Origin: Welwitschia mirabilis
Lineage: Eukaryota > Gnetophyta > Gnetopsida > Welwitschiales
DNA length: 64,000 bases
Assembly: GCA_051453625.1 (NCBI GenBank)
Contig: JBOZIK010000001.1
Span: forward strand, 111,938,683-112,002,682
Reading direction: 5' to 3'
Shown here: in pieces, positions 44,405-54,322 of the stretch
Position numbering within the stretch: the first letter of the stretch is position 1
Layout of the letters: each line of letters starts with the position of its first letter
Notes under the pieces: generated by a model
Database searches by the model: none
Seen by the model: the letters and a program-made list of their open reading frames with translations, nothing else
Told to the model about the DNA's origin: nothing
Program-made: the position numbers and the translations under genes

Positions 44405-44735
44405 AGATTTTCACAAATCACCAAATGAGGTAGTGGACTTTATAAATCGCTAAACAAGGTAACAAAGAGAGAATCCCATAGATCGTCAAACAAGGAAGTG
44501 GAGATATTATTTTACCACAGATCACCGAATGAGATAGCAGGCTTCACAGATTACCAAATAAAGCAGTGAAGTTGATGATGAATGAGATTTTATATGAGTA
44601 CTATAGCTCACTGAATGAGACAGTGGGCTTCATAAATTACTGAATGAGGTAGCGAAGTTAAATATTATTTGAAAACCACAGATTGCTAAATGAGGTAGTG
44701 GGCTTCATAGATCGTTAAATAAGGTAGTGAAGTTA
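44405..44735 (+). repeat. 29-base minisatellite in LTR 2
   Basis: Same unit as at 30865-31700, here uninterrupted by N: ATCACCAAATGAGGTAGTGG-like units with ATTATTTGAAAACC and GATGATGAATGA spacers. Units differ from each other by several bases, so the array is old. Confidence 0.8.
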
Positions 44736-45559
44736 ATGATGATAGAGATTATATATTTAATATTCTCATTCATAACCATGGCTCCTTATCTGTGTTATAT
44801 CTTGATTTTCTTAAAATCTTAATCTATCATTTTTGTCTCAATCTTGATAAAAATCTTATTAAAATACCTATTCTTGCCTTGGCCATACTGGGGGCTATGA
44901 GATTTTCATAGTTCTCCTTTCATACGCCTTTGTGACAGATGATAAATATGGAATTTAGTTGCTTAGATGGAATGAGTTTATGAAAGATCATTGAATCTAA
45001 AATGGTGGATAAGATTCTAATTAAATGTATCTCTTGTGGGCTAATAGATTCAGTTTTTAAATACTTAAACTTTTAGTGTGTTATTTATTATTGTGAGACA
45101 TACTCTATTTTTTTAATCTATGGATTGCAGTACTTACAGTTTATTTGAAAATTTATGACACTTGAAATGATGTTTTTCCTTCTGAAAGTTTGCAATAAAA
45201 TCTGTTATTTGAAGGTTAATTTTCCCAATTATTATTTGATTAAATATCTTAAATCTTATCCATTTATTTATGATCTATTTTATTTGTCATCTAATGATAA
45301 TATTGTGAAATGTGAGAATCTTTGATAATGATCTTGAAATTTTAAGTATAATTATTATTTAAAATGGGAAGTTTTAATGCAAAAATCTTGATAAAGATTG
45401 GAGAATGAGCACTAGGAGATGCCCCTCAAATTTTGATAAAAGCTAAAATATTGGGCTAAATGTAAGAAACATAATATCCACAATTTGAATTAATGCATTA
45501 AAATAAGATATTAAATGAAGGGGGGATGGTGTTATTAAATAAAATTGTAGGCCATTTTG

Positions 45560-45630
45560 ATCATAGTGGGATTTGAACCACTATCTTTCCTCTTACCATA
45601 ACCACCTCTTACCATTAAGCCATTAAACTG
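45560..45630 (-). other. tRNA-like A/B-box module in LTR 2
   Basis: The minus strand carries TGGCTTAATGGTA (A-box type, 45610-45622) and GGTTCAAATCC (B-box type, 45569-45579), about 30 bases apart as in tRNA genes. The B box sits in a perfect 7-base stem, ATAGTGG/CCACTAT, around an 8-base loop. The equivalent module occurs in all three tandem modules of LTR 1. No intact acceptor stem can be drawn, so it is a tRNA-derived relic or SINE head, not a working tRNA gene. Confidence 0.5.
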
Positions 45631-46149
45631 CTATTGATTTGAGGGTGTTATACTTCTATCTTGTGTGCCATGTTTTTATAAGAAAGAGGCTAAGGGCTAA
45701 ATGCTTGCAGGGTTTCTAGTGCATTGATCTCCTTGCTGGCATCTTGGGGGCTCTTTTAACACCAATTCAACTTGAAAGGAAGCCAGATAAGGATGCGCAC
45801 TTGCTGGCATTAGGCATGGGTAATGCTAATCATCTTAAATCTTGCTAAGAATAGGATTATTCCTTTGCAAAAATGTATTCCTAATTAATTATAACAGTTT
45901 TAGATTAATTAACACTCATAAAAATGACCATTGAAGCTTCCAAACCCATAGAAATGTCTTACCTTAAATTGCCTAGCCTAAAACATCCTTATTTAAGAGG
46001 AAGGGGCCTCGCTTAGTTAGTTGATGTCAAAACTTTAGATTTTTTATTTTTTTTAATGCCATTAGATGTTGAAACCAAGCATTTTTACTTCTATGATTCA
46101 GTGAAGTAAATCTTCTTTTCTATGTGTTTTTTCCTTTCCTTTTCTAGTG

Positions 46150-46325
46150 TTTATCCTCCATTGTTCCAAGCAAACTGTGCCATAGTTATGCACTCCTAGG
46201 TAAACTGCATCATAGTTGTGCACTCCTAAGCAAACCATGCCATAGTTGTGCACTCCCAGATAAACTACATCATAGTTGTACACTACCAGGAAAATCACAC
46301 CATATTTGTGCACTTCCAAGCATTT
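46150..46325 (+). repeat. 30-base minisatellite in LTR 2
   Basis: Five units of about 30 bases: CAAACTGCACCATAGTTGTG followed by CACTCCTAGG with variation. Because the unit is exactly ten codons, the minus strand is open across it and would spell a decapeptide repeat (VHNYGxVCLG). No start context, conservation or domain supports expression. Confidence 0.85.
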
Positions 46326-46401
46326 GGTTGGTAAGAATCTAATACAGTAACATGGCCTTTCTTCTCATTATCATGCATCAGTTATTTCTTAGATGAAAAT
46401 G

Positions 46402-46457
46402 TTAGTGCAACTGGTTCTTAGATAATCTAGAGAAGAAGAGGTCTCAAGTTCGATTCC
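46402..46457 (+). other. SINE-head-like A/B-box module in LTR 2
   Basis: TTAGTGCAACTGG (46402-46414, A-box type) and GAGGTCTCAAGTTCGATTCC (46438-46457) form a typical tRNA-derived SINE head arrangement; the last 11 bases fit the B-box consensus apart from the first base. AT-rich sequence with TAGAAACAAAAAC follows. Equivalents lie at 34194-34262 and 35746-35815, and a lone B box GGTTCGATTCC lies at about 32897. The SINE-like origin is inferred from the boxes and their spacing only. Confidence 0.5.
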
Positions 46458-47157
46458 TAGTAGAAACAAAAACATTTTTAGTATTATATTATAGGGTTTA
46501 ATAACTTATAAATTATGTCTAATACTTAGCCACCAAATCTTTCATCTTATATTTAACCTATGGTTCAAATTCTTGTTAGCCTTTATGGGCTTGTAGTGTA
46601 ATGTTCTTCATATAGTTAATTTATGGCTGAAATACATTGCATATTTATGAAATTGATGGTGATTACTTGCATTGAATGCTTATCTTTTAGAAAAGTGTGA
46701 TGCAAAATAGAAGTTAAGCCAAATTTCCTTCTACCTTTTTTTATGCCTAAAATTGTCATAAATGCCTAGTAAATTTCCAAAGAATATTGAATAGATCCTT
46801 ATGTCCTTTGTTAAGCATTTGTCCTATGCTTATATTAGGACATTATCATGGCATTTTAGTGAAATAAAATTTCCTTAACAAAATTTTATGGAATTGATTG
46901 AGACTTGATCCTTTTGATAGATGCTCCTTTTTCCTTGTGTTGTTTTGTGTATAAATTAATTTTGAACCTTGCACATGTATTAAGAATTCTTATAGATAAG
47001 TATGTCTTGCCTTATCTCTAACTTAGTATTTTTAGGGCTATCACCTTTGGGTATTAGAGAAATGGTTGAAGTTTTCAACCATGGCATTCTAGGGTTTTCT
47101 TTTGGCATTGAACCGAGTTAATTTCTTCAAGGTATTAAAGTTTGAGTCATCTCATTT

Positions 47158-47170
47158 TGGTATCAGAGCA
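47158..47170 (+). other. Intact PBS of chromovirus copy 2
   Basis: TGGTATCAGAGCA starts three bases after the LTR end and is a perfect plant initiator-tRNA-Met type primer-binding site. It is the best preserved retroelement signal in the window. Confidence 0.85.
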
Positions 47171-47230
47171 CTATGTTACAATCTATTGGGCATAATTTAA
47201 GTGAGATCATTTCAATATTAGAATATAATA

Positions 47231-47831
47231 TGTCTAGAGTACTAGAAACAATTTCAATAATTCCTTTTATAAAACCTAATAATTAAGAATCTTTTCAACA
47301 TAGATTTTTGCAAATTAACTAATAGCCATAAAAACTGCAATGATAATATTTCCTAAATAAATTTTAAAAGGATTAATATAACTCCTAGAAGGTATATGAA
47401 CTAATCAAATAGAGATAACACCTTAGTTAATATAGTTAATAATCTCGTAGGTGAGCTTTACAAACAAAACAATGGTAGGGAAAGTGGTGAATTTCTTAGG
47501 ACATTAATGATGCAATTCAAAAGAATAAACCCTTCAACTTTTATGGGTGTTAATAATGTAGTTGATGTAGAGGCTTGGTTAATCTATATATAAAGAGAAC
47601 TAGATTTATTTGATTTTACCTCTAAATAAAAGGCATTACTAGCAGCCCATCAGCTTGTAAAGGGAGTAGCTTTATGTGGGATGCAGAAAAACTTTGGATA
47701 CCTCTTCCTTCATCCATTTCTTGGGAAGAGTTTAAAGAAAGGTTTAAAGGTAGGTATATTTCAGCATTCTTCTTAAATTCAAAAACTGATGAATTCTATG
47801 GTCTTAGATAGGAGTCCATGATTGTAGCTCA
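47231..47831 (+). pseudogene. Chromovirus copy 2 gag, N-terminal part
   Basis: ATG at 47231 opens 'MSRVLETISIIPFIKP', the counterpart of the gag start of copy 1. The capsid region (47515-47780) repeats the 'EAWLI' and 'LVKGVAL' blocks with a one-base deletion in the WW motif (GGTGG reads GTGG). The gap 47832-47931 follows. It is non-functional. Confidence 0.7.
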
Positions 47832-47931
47832 NNNNNNNNNNNNNNNNNNNNNNNNNNNNNNNNNNNNNNNNNNNNNNNNNNNNNNNNNNNNNNNNNNNNN
47901 NNNNNNNNNNNNNNNNNNNNNNNNNNNNNNN

Positions 47932-48183
47932 ATAAATCAATTTTAAGCCTTGCATATATATAAGAATTCTTATAGAAAAGGAGGTCTTGCCTTATTTTAC
48001 AACTTAGTCTTTTTGAAGCTATCACCTTTAGGTATTAGAGCATTATTTGAAGTTTGCAATTGTGATATTATGGGGTTTTCTTTTGGCATCAAAGTGAGTT
48101 AATTTATTTAAGGTATAGAATTTTAGGTCATCTCATTTTAAGGTGTAATTTAAGTGAAATCATTTCAATTTTAGAATATAAGA
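47932..48183 (+). mobile_element. Chromovirus LTR end with deleted PBS
   Basis: After the gap, the last about 200 bases of the LTR are repeated (compare 46955-47154) up to CATCTCATTTTAAGG. The next matched sequence is GTAATTTAAGTG. Compared with copy 2, about 30 bases containing the whole PBS are missing. This version therefore cannot be the same molecule as the one before the gap. Confidence 0.65.
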
Positions 48184-49195
48184 TGGCTAGAGCACTAGAA
48201 ATAATTTCAATAATTATTTTTATAAACTTATTAATTGAGAATCTTTTCAGCATAGCTTTTTACAAATTAACTGATAACCATAAAAAATGTAACGAAAATA
48301 TTTCCTAAATAACTTTTTAAGAGGATCAATATGGCTTCTAGAAGAACTATGAAACAACCAACTGGAGATAACACTTAGTTGATGCAGTTAATAATCTCAT
48401 AGGTGAGCTTCATGAATAAAACAATGGTAGGAAAAGTGGTGAATCTCTCAGGAAATTGATGATGTAATTCAAAAAAATAAACCCTCCAACATTTACAGAT
48501 GTTAAAAATGTAGCTAATGTAGAGGCTTGGTTAATCTATACAAAAAGATAATTGTATTTATTTGATTTTACCTCTGAAAAAAATCATTACTAGTAATCCA
48601 CTAGCTTGTGAAGGGAGCAGCTTTATGGTGGAACACAGAAAAACTTTAAATACCTCTTCCTTCATCCATTTCTTAGGATAATTTTGAAGAAAGATTTAAA
48701 AGCAATTATATTACAACATTTTTCTTAAATTCAAAAGCCGATGAATTCTATGATCTCATATAGGCTTCCATGACTATAGCTCAATATGAACACAAATTCA
48801 TGGAGCTCTTATGATATGTTTCTCAATTAGCAGAAAGTGAAGAAGTAAAGGTTCATAGATACATGAATGGGTTGTATAAGCCTTAGAGAAAGCAATAATT
48901 AGTGAAGGATCATGGTTCATCAACAAAAATATTGGAGAGAAAAGAAAGATTCTTCATGAGAGTAGAAGGATTTAATCATGGATAAAGTCATTTAATTAAA
49001 ATAAAGTTTATTCAGGAAAATACCTAGGGTGAATATGGCCACAGTAAACAATAGGACAACATTTCAATCACAGGGAAGAGCACAGGTGCAACCAACTAGA
49101 GGAAGAGGCAAAACTATTAGACCACTAAGAAACAACTAGATTACTAATGTCAGAATGTGAAGTGTTTTCTCTACCAAGAACCCCACTATTTTAGA
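48184..49195 (+). pseudogene. Chromovirus gag, third version, truncated
   Basis: ATG at 48184 opens 'MARALEIISIIIFIN'. The capsid block is at 48500-48640 ('LVKGAALWWNTEKL'), followed by the lysine-rich region. It ends at 'CEVFSLPRTPLF' (49150-49195), the start of the zinc-knuckle region. There the match to copy 1 stops, and minus-strand family-A block X begins at 49196. The element has no protease or RT beyond this point. Confidence 0.7.
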
Positions 49196-49419
49196 GGAGT
49201 AAGGACCTATATAGCATGGCAAATCGACCCCTCAGTGAAGTTTCCACAGATATCATATCACACTGCCAAAGGTCCCTCTCAAAAAAATTTTCCCAGGTGC
49301 ACTTATAGTAGGACCTCATGATTAATTAAAATTCACTTTTTTGATAATATAAGAACTTAACCATTTAAAGGTTAACTTGTTGTTTAAAAGGTGTACTCAA
49401 GTATTGTATAAAAGGATGA
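49196..49419 (-). repeat. Block X and post-integrase region of coding family-A copy (A5)
   Basis: 49196-49325 matches block X of the non-autonomous copies, e.g. 'AGGACCTATATAGCATGGC' against 24308. 49340-49419 matches the region next to it at 24960-25050. It lies directly 3' of the integrase of copy A5, which places block X in the post-pol region. The element's 3' noncoding region and 3' LTR are lost at the junction with the chromovirus. Confidence 0.6.
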
Positions 49420-50200
49420 GTTGATCAAGTTCAAATTTCTTATGGAGAATCTCTTTGTCATGTTTAAACTTATCTTAGACTTTATGAATGAGTTGATGAT
49501 GTATAACATGAATATACTTTTCATATAAATGGTGAAGTTAGGCTAATTAAGTCTTAAGATTTTTATTTAAGTTTACAAGGTTAATTTGATGGGTGAATAG
49601 ATAGGAGTTATAGAAAACATCAATTGGTAAGATACAATCCTTTTGTTACATAAATTCATATGGTAAAAACCCTTAGAAGTTTCAAGTAGTATTATAATAA
49701 GCCCAAAGCTTATCATTAAATTTAAAGAGCCAAGTTTCCTTATTAATAGAGACTAATTTTTGGATCATCCTTTTAATTTCTTTATTTGCATTTTTAGCTT
49801 AGCCATTAACCACATGCAATTCAATGTTTGATTCCATTGAACAAAAGAAGTTTCCAAAAAAGGTGATTAATAAAATTAGTTCCTTGATCACTAATGATAA
49901 TGCTAGAAAAATTAAAACATTAAAAGATATGAGTTTGGACAAAATTGCAAATAGTTTAAGCATCATTCTTAGTAGTAAGAATAGCTTTAACCTACTCAGT
50001 AACATAGTCAATGACCACTAGGATGTAGTTTTTATCATGATAAGGTAATTTAATAGGGCCTATAAAGTCAATCCCCTGACAATGAAAAGTTTTACATTCA
50101 AGCATAGGTTTAAGTTGCATATCTTAAGAATGAGTTAGGCTACCATAATTTTGACAAGTGTTACACCTTCTAGTAAAGTCAAAAGAGTCTTTAAAAAGAG
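49420..50200 (-). pseudogene. Athila/Tat-type integrase (copy A5)
   Basis: Ty3 integrase of the non-chromovirus branch. The minus strand gives 'RRCNTCQNYG' (zinc-binding CxxC, about 50150), 'FHCQGIDFIGPIKLPYHDKN' (first catalytic Asp intact), 'YILVVIDYVTE', stop, 'VKAILTTKNDAKTI' (family form YILVAVDYVSKWVEA, the Trp codon now a stop) and 'IISDQGTNFINHLFWK' (second Asp intact). Then 'NG', stop, 'AKNANKEIKRMIQK', where the catalytic Glu codon is AAA (minus strand, 49793-49795) and the CAA before it is TAA. 'KLWAYYNTT' follows. There is no chromodomain. Confidence 0.85.
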
Positions 50201-51000
50201 GGGGATAATAAAAACTATAATGAATAATTTTCATTACTATCTTTTAACCACCAAATTATCCTTACATACTTCAACATGGTAAAGGTTAAGGATCTTTAGG
50301 CTTTTTCATTCAGGCACACATTTACACATGATTTGGTCTTTTCATCTTTAGTAAATATGGGGTTCATTCCACTCAAAGTTATTGATCCTATTGAAAAAGA
50401 ATTTTGTTAGTTATGGTTTCAATGCTGAGGTATTTTTACAGTAATAAGATAATTTACAATATCAGCATACAAATAAATTAGATGAGTAAAAGGGATGGCA
50501 TAAAGTTGTTTAACAAAAATAGTTGTTCATCCAGAAAGGAGTCATTTATGGGAATTTCATCATGAGAATAAAAGAGTTAAGATAAGTGATCTGCAATGCT
50601 ATTTTGTTTTCTAGCTTTATTAATGATGGTGAGATTAAATTATTACATGAGAAGGATCCACCTAAAGAGCCTAGTACTAGAATATTTTGTAGTTACAAGA
50701 TAGCATATGACTGCATGATCTATGTAAACATTAGTATGAAAGCCAAGAAGATAGTATATAAAATGATTAAGGTAAAAGATGATGACAAGAATTTTCTTTT
50801 TAGTAGTACTATAGTTGAATTGGACTTTGGATAAAGTTTTACCAAGATAGGATATAACTTTAAGATCATTTTCACATTTTTCACTAAGAACCCATCCACA
50901 ACAATGTTTCTTGTATCACATATAAGTTCAACATATTTAATCTAATCAAGACTCATAATAGTAGGTTCAGCGAAAATTTTATTCTTAAGTGTATTAAAAG
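50201..51000 (-). pseudogene. Athila/Tat-type RNase H (copy A5)
   Basis: The minus strand shows 'VISYLGKTLSKVQFNYSTTK' (about 50790-50850; family form YASKTLNDAQLNYTTTEKEL), 'FIYYLLGFHTNVYIDHAVIC' (family form FRSYLLGSKVIVYTDHAAL), 'LFRWILL' (family form LIRWILLLQEF) and 'NSIADHLS' (about 50575; family form NVVADHLSRL). The first Asp region near 50930 is poorly kept. The segment 50201-50560 is the weakly conserved linker to integrase. Stops are few in this part, but frames shift. Confidence 0.82.
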
Positions 51001-52031
51001 CAAGCTAACATGAATCATCCAATCAATTTTATCTTCTTTTCTAAGTAATAAATAAAGGTGTTAATAAACCTTAGCATAATCATGAATAAAATAATAATAG
51101 AAACCAACATGACCAAGAAATGACCTAACTTGTTTAATGTTAGTTAGAGGGTTAAGGTTTTTAATGATATCAAATTTTGTAGTGTCCATCTTAATCCCTT
51201 TATTATAAATGTGATAATTTAAAATAATTTCATTATTAACAAGGAGGAAACATTTTTCCCAGCTCAATTGTAGGCCATGCTCTATACATAGATCCAAGAC
51301 TTTCTCTAATATTTTTATGATTTATTTAAAAGTTTCACTAGAGATGGTTAAGTAATCCATAAATATTTTAATAAAATCTTCTATCAAGTTATAAAAGATC
51401 CCTATAATTACTTGTTAGAAAGTCCTAGGGGCATTGAAAAGTCTAAATGACATTCTTCTAAAGGTAAAGGTCCTAAAGGAGGAGGTAAAAGTTCCTTTTT
51501 CTTACTTTTCATTTACTATGCAAACTTGATTTTAACCACTATACCCATCAAAAAAATAATAGCAAGCATATCCTTAGATCCTATCAAGTACTTAATTAAG
51601 AAATAGTAAAGGATAATAATCATCCTTAATGACCTGATTAAGTTTTCTAAAATTAGTGCATATTCATCATTTCCCATCCTTTTTTAGAACTACTATTAAA
51701 GGGCTAATCCACTCACTATTGAATATAGCATAGATGATCCTAGCATCTAAAAGTTTAATAGTTTCATCTTTAACAACTTGCTTAAGGGCTGGTTGAGCCT
51801 TAGTTATGGTTTTCTAATATGTTTAGCATTATCCTTAATGTAGATTTTGTGTTGAACAATAAAAAGAGAAATGAATGCTAAGTCTTTATGGGTCGAAGTA
51901 AAAGAATCTTCTTTAGAAGTCAAAAGTGAGATGAAGTCGAATTCTTGTTGAGAAGTAAGAAGGTCATTTATTATCAAAGATTTCTTTGACTTTTTATATA
52001 GAAAAATGTATTGTAGATCTTTAGGCAACAC
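51001..52031 (-). pseudogene. Athila/Tat-type reverse transcriptase (copy A5)
   Basis: N-terminal block at 51804-52031: 'LPKDLQYIFLYKKSKKSLII' and 'FIVQHKIYIKDNAK' (family forms LPSHLRYVFLGEN and CMHKILLED). Core: 'ARIIYAIFNSEWISPLIVVL' (family form WVSPVQCVPKKGG), 'FNAPRTFQ'-like, and 'IKIFMDYLTISSETF' (about 51340-51385), where the catalytic xMDD box reads MDY. The C-terminal block (51061-51297) is 'LQLSWEKCFLLVNNEII', 'FDIIKNLNPLTNIKQVRSFL' and 'GHVGFYYYFIHDYAK', which is strongly diagnostic of Athila/Tat. Loss of the second palm Asp and several stops make it inactive. Confidence 0.88.
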
Positions 52032-52289
52032 TTTTAGTTCTAAGTCAAATATTTTGAGTCTAAGTACTAAATTGACATTAATATTGTCATCTCAGGATGT
52101 CATGGGGTTGACACTAGAGGATGACATCCTTAAAAAAGGTTTTCCATTGAGTAAGCATGTGGGATTTTCCCTTANNNNNNNNNNTGGTTCATGTAGCATT
52201 ATCAATCTCTTCTCAATTATGCAATGATGTAAAAATAAGTTTGGTTTAAGTTATTCTTCTAAATTAAACTCATCTTTTTTTCTTTCTTA
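52032..52289 (-). other. Linker between protease and RT (copy A5)
   Basis: Poorly conserved Pol linker containing a 10-N gap (52175-52184). A plus-strand frame here and a string reading GGATGTCATGGGGTTGACAC (about 52095) belong to this linker. No recognised domain. Confidence 0.4.
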
Positions 52290-52788
52290 GTAACATTAAA
52301 AACTAGAATGGTTAACTTCTTATTACCTATATGACATTTCATCATCCTAGTCTATGTGTCAATGATACAATAGGAAATTACATAAAAGGCTCTTCTTAAG
52401 AGTCGTGGATAACCTCTATCATGTTCTACCTCAATGATGGCTATATCTATGGGCTAGAAAGCTTCTTATATTTGGATAGATAAGTTCTTAATAGTTCCTA
52501 AGGGTTTGTTAATTAAAGTATTAACCAATTTTAAGATGATTTATGTAGGTTTCACTCTATTTTCCAAACTGAGTCTTTTACATATATGAAGAGGTATGAC
52601 GTTTACACTAGCTCCTATGTCATTAAAGATTTTTGAATTATTTTATTTCCTTCTAGGGTAACACTCACTATTGCTATCATAGGGTCTTTGAATTTAGGAT
52701 ACCTTTTCATAACTAAGTTTGAAATAGATTGAGAAAGAAAGACCTTATTAAGAATGGTATGTTTTTGTTTTCTTCTTGTTAGATCCTT
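52290..52788 (-). pseudogene. Athila/Tat-type retropepsin (copy A5)
   Basis: Aspartic protease of the element, expected between Gag and RT. Minus-strand fragments in changing frames correspond to the family layout: 'VSVTLEGNKI' (about 52650); a block equivalent to DLGASINLMPLSV near 52590-52620 that still reads as 'DIGASVNVIP' after a frame change; 'DRGYPRLLRRAF' (about 52400; family form VPLILGRPFL); and 'CIIDT' (family form ALIDV). No continuous frame remains. The call rests on gene order plus these short blocks. Confidence 0.6.
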
Positions 52789-54322
52789 TCACAACTTAGA
52801 ATATTTAGGATTTTCTTGCAAGAGTTTCCAAATAGGTAAGTTAATGTTTACCTCTTGAACCAAGGCCTTTAAATGCTTATCATATTTAGGATTTGTGTTT
52901 AACCTATTAAGCCAAGGAATAGAATGTTTCTTCCCTTTATTTTCTTTTGAAGCATTTTTAGTGGTATGCTTAGCATTTAATGTTGAAGGGAATTTATATG
53001 TATTCAAAATCTCTACATCATTTTCTTCATTACTTTTTTTTATTTTTTTTAATGTTGAAACCTCATGGGTAGAAGGTGTTATATAATTTTTACTTCTTGT
53101 TACTACCTTCAAATCTCTCTTAGCTTCATTTGGGTTGGGTAAAGTTTGAGATGAAAGAAACCCTTATGGTATTTAATTAGTGAGAATTGCTTATTAAATC
53201 ACATTCAATAATTNNNNNNNNNNNNNNNNNNNNNNNNNNNNNNNNNNNNNNNNNNNNNNNNNNNNNNNNNNNNNNNNNNNNNNNNNNNNNNNNNNNNNNN
53301 NNNNNTTTATTCTTACAAGGTTTTCAACATGATTGTTCATCTAGTCTTTATTGAAATTATGGCTTTTAAAGTTATGTGTTCTTTGATTAAATGCACATAC
53401 TTCCTTAAATATCCTCTCTTTACAAGTTGGTAATAAAGGACACTCTTTAGTTTAATAAGAGTTGTCTTCACAAATATCACATGTTGAAGTTGTGTTTTTG
53501 TCTTTTACTATTTTTGCATTAACTATTATTTAAGTGTATTTCTTCAAAGTAGTAGTGAAAGTCTTAATTATGTTGGTTAAATTACCTTTTTCTTCTTCCT
53601 TATCTTGTTTTACTTTCTTTAAATCTTTTAGAATTTTGCCTACAGTAGGATTTTCCTTAGAAGTGGATTTTAATCAAGTTTGTTTTATCTCTACTAGATT
53701 GTATAATACATTCCATGCATCATCTAAAATTAAGTTCATCAAGTTGCCACTGCAAGAAACGTATACAAGTTATTTAGTTTGACTAGTCAATCCACTATAG
53801 CAATAATATATCAATTCTTTTTTATAGAATTTATCAACAAGGTTGGAATGGATATCTATGATCAAACTCTTATAAGTTATGACATAATTCTTATGAGGTT
53901 GTTATTAGAAGTTGGTAACTTCCCACCTTATTTTTCTCATAGTAATTTCACTCAAAACTATTTTAATAAAAACTTCTTGCACTTGAATTTATGATTTAAG
54001 ACTCTTGTATGGAATGGTCTTATGCTAAAAATTTGTCTTTTTTCTAAGCCTGACTAGAAAGATTAATCATGAAAGTATGGTCACTAATGCATTTCTTTCT
54101 ATTTATTAAGATAAGTTATTCAATGTGAGCTAGATGTTGAAAAGAGTCCCCTTCAGATTCCCTTAAAAATGTTGTATAGGCACTCAGGTTTCTTAATGCT
54201 ACATTACTTAGTTCTACATTATCACTAGTAGGTAAATCAAAAGAATTTTAGATTTTATGTTTTCTATTAATAATTAAATCTCTAATTCTAGTATTTGCAT
54301 TTGAAGTTGAAGTTTCTACCAT
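52789..54322 (-). pseudogene. Athila/Tat-type gag (copy A5)
   Basis: Read from a probable start at 54322 ('MVETSTSNANTRIRDL'), with the gap 53213-53305 inside. 'FLRESEGDSFQHLAHI' (about 54130-54170) fits the Gag block 'GLPNEDPNKHLKEF'. 'LVYVSCSGNLMNLILDDAWN' (about 53710-53770) fits 'AAGGNLMNKTYEEA'. 'STCDICEDNS' and 'KECP' (about 53440-53490) is the remnant of the CxxC..C zinc region. The C-terminal open part (52789-53112) holds 'SIPWLNRLNTNPKYDKHLKA' and 'LLQENPKYSKL', equivalent to the PFPQRL and 'EQMPNYAKFL' motifs before the protease. Several nonsense changes; family placement is good. Confidence 0.8.

Larger units (their letters stand above)
43355..47154 (+). mobile_element. Chromovirus LTR 2 (shared by copies 1 and 2)
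   Basis: Begins TGTCACATCC and ends ..GAGTCATCTCA. It has a PPT on its left and a PBS on its right, so it serves as 3' LTR of copy 1 and 5' LTR of copy 2. Gaps: 43391-43400 (10 N) and 43642-43741 (100 N, about 29 bases of overlap). It contains the TATA box (43898-43906), the 29-base minisatellite (44405-44735), the minus-strand tRNA-like module (45560-45630), a five-unit 30-base minisatellite (46150-46325) and the plus-strand module (46402-46457), each once. It is the reference for the unexpanded LTR, about 3.7 kb. Confidence 0.85.

Noticed and set aside
45560-45630. Functional tRNA gene
   Set aside because: Box motifs are present, but no acceptor stem or clean anticodon arm can be drawn, and the module is part of a repeated LTR.
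46098-46319. Minus-strand frame with a repeated decapeptide (VHNYGxVCLG)
   Set aside because: It is a by-product of the 30-base minisatellite, whose unit is ten codons long. The frame is not kept in the other arrays.
49824-50021. 65-codon plus-strand frame
   Set aside because: It is the reverse strand of the Athila/Tat-type integrase core, which has clear motif matches on the minus strand.
52895-53086. Plus-strand frame of 63 codons
   Set aside because: It is antisense to the Gag C-terminal block (52789-53112), which has family motifs.
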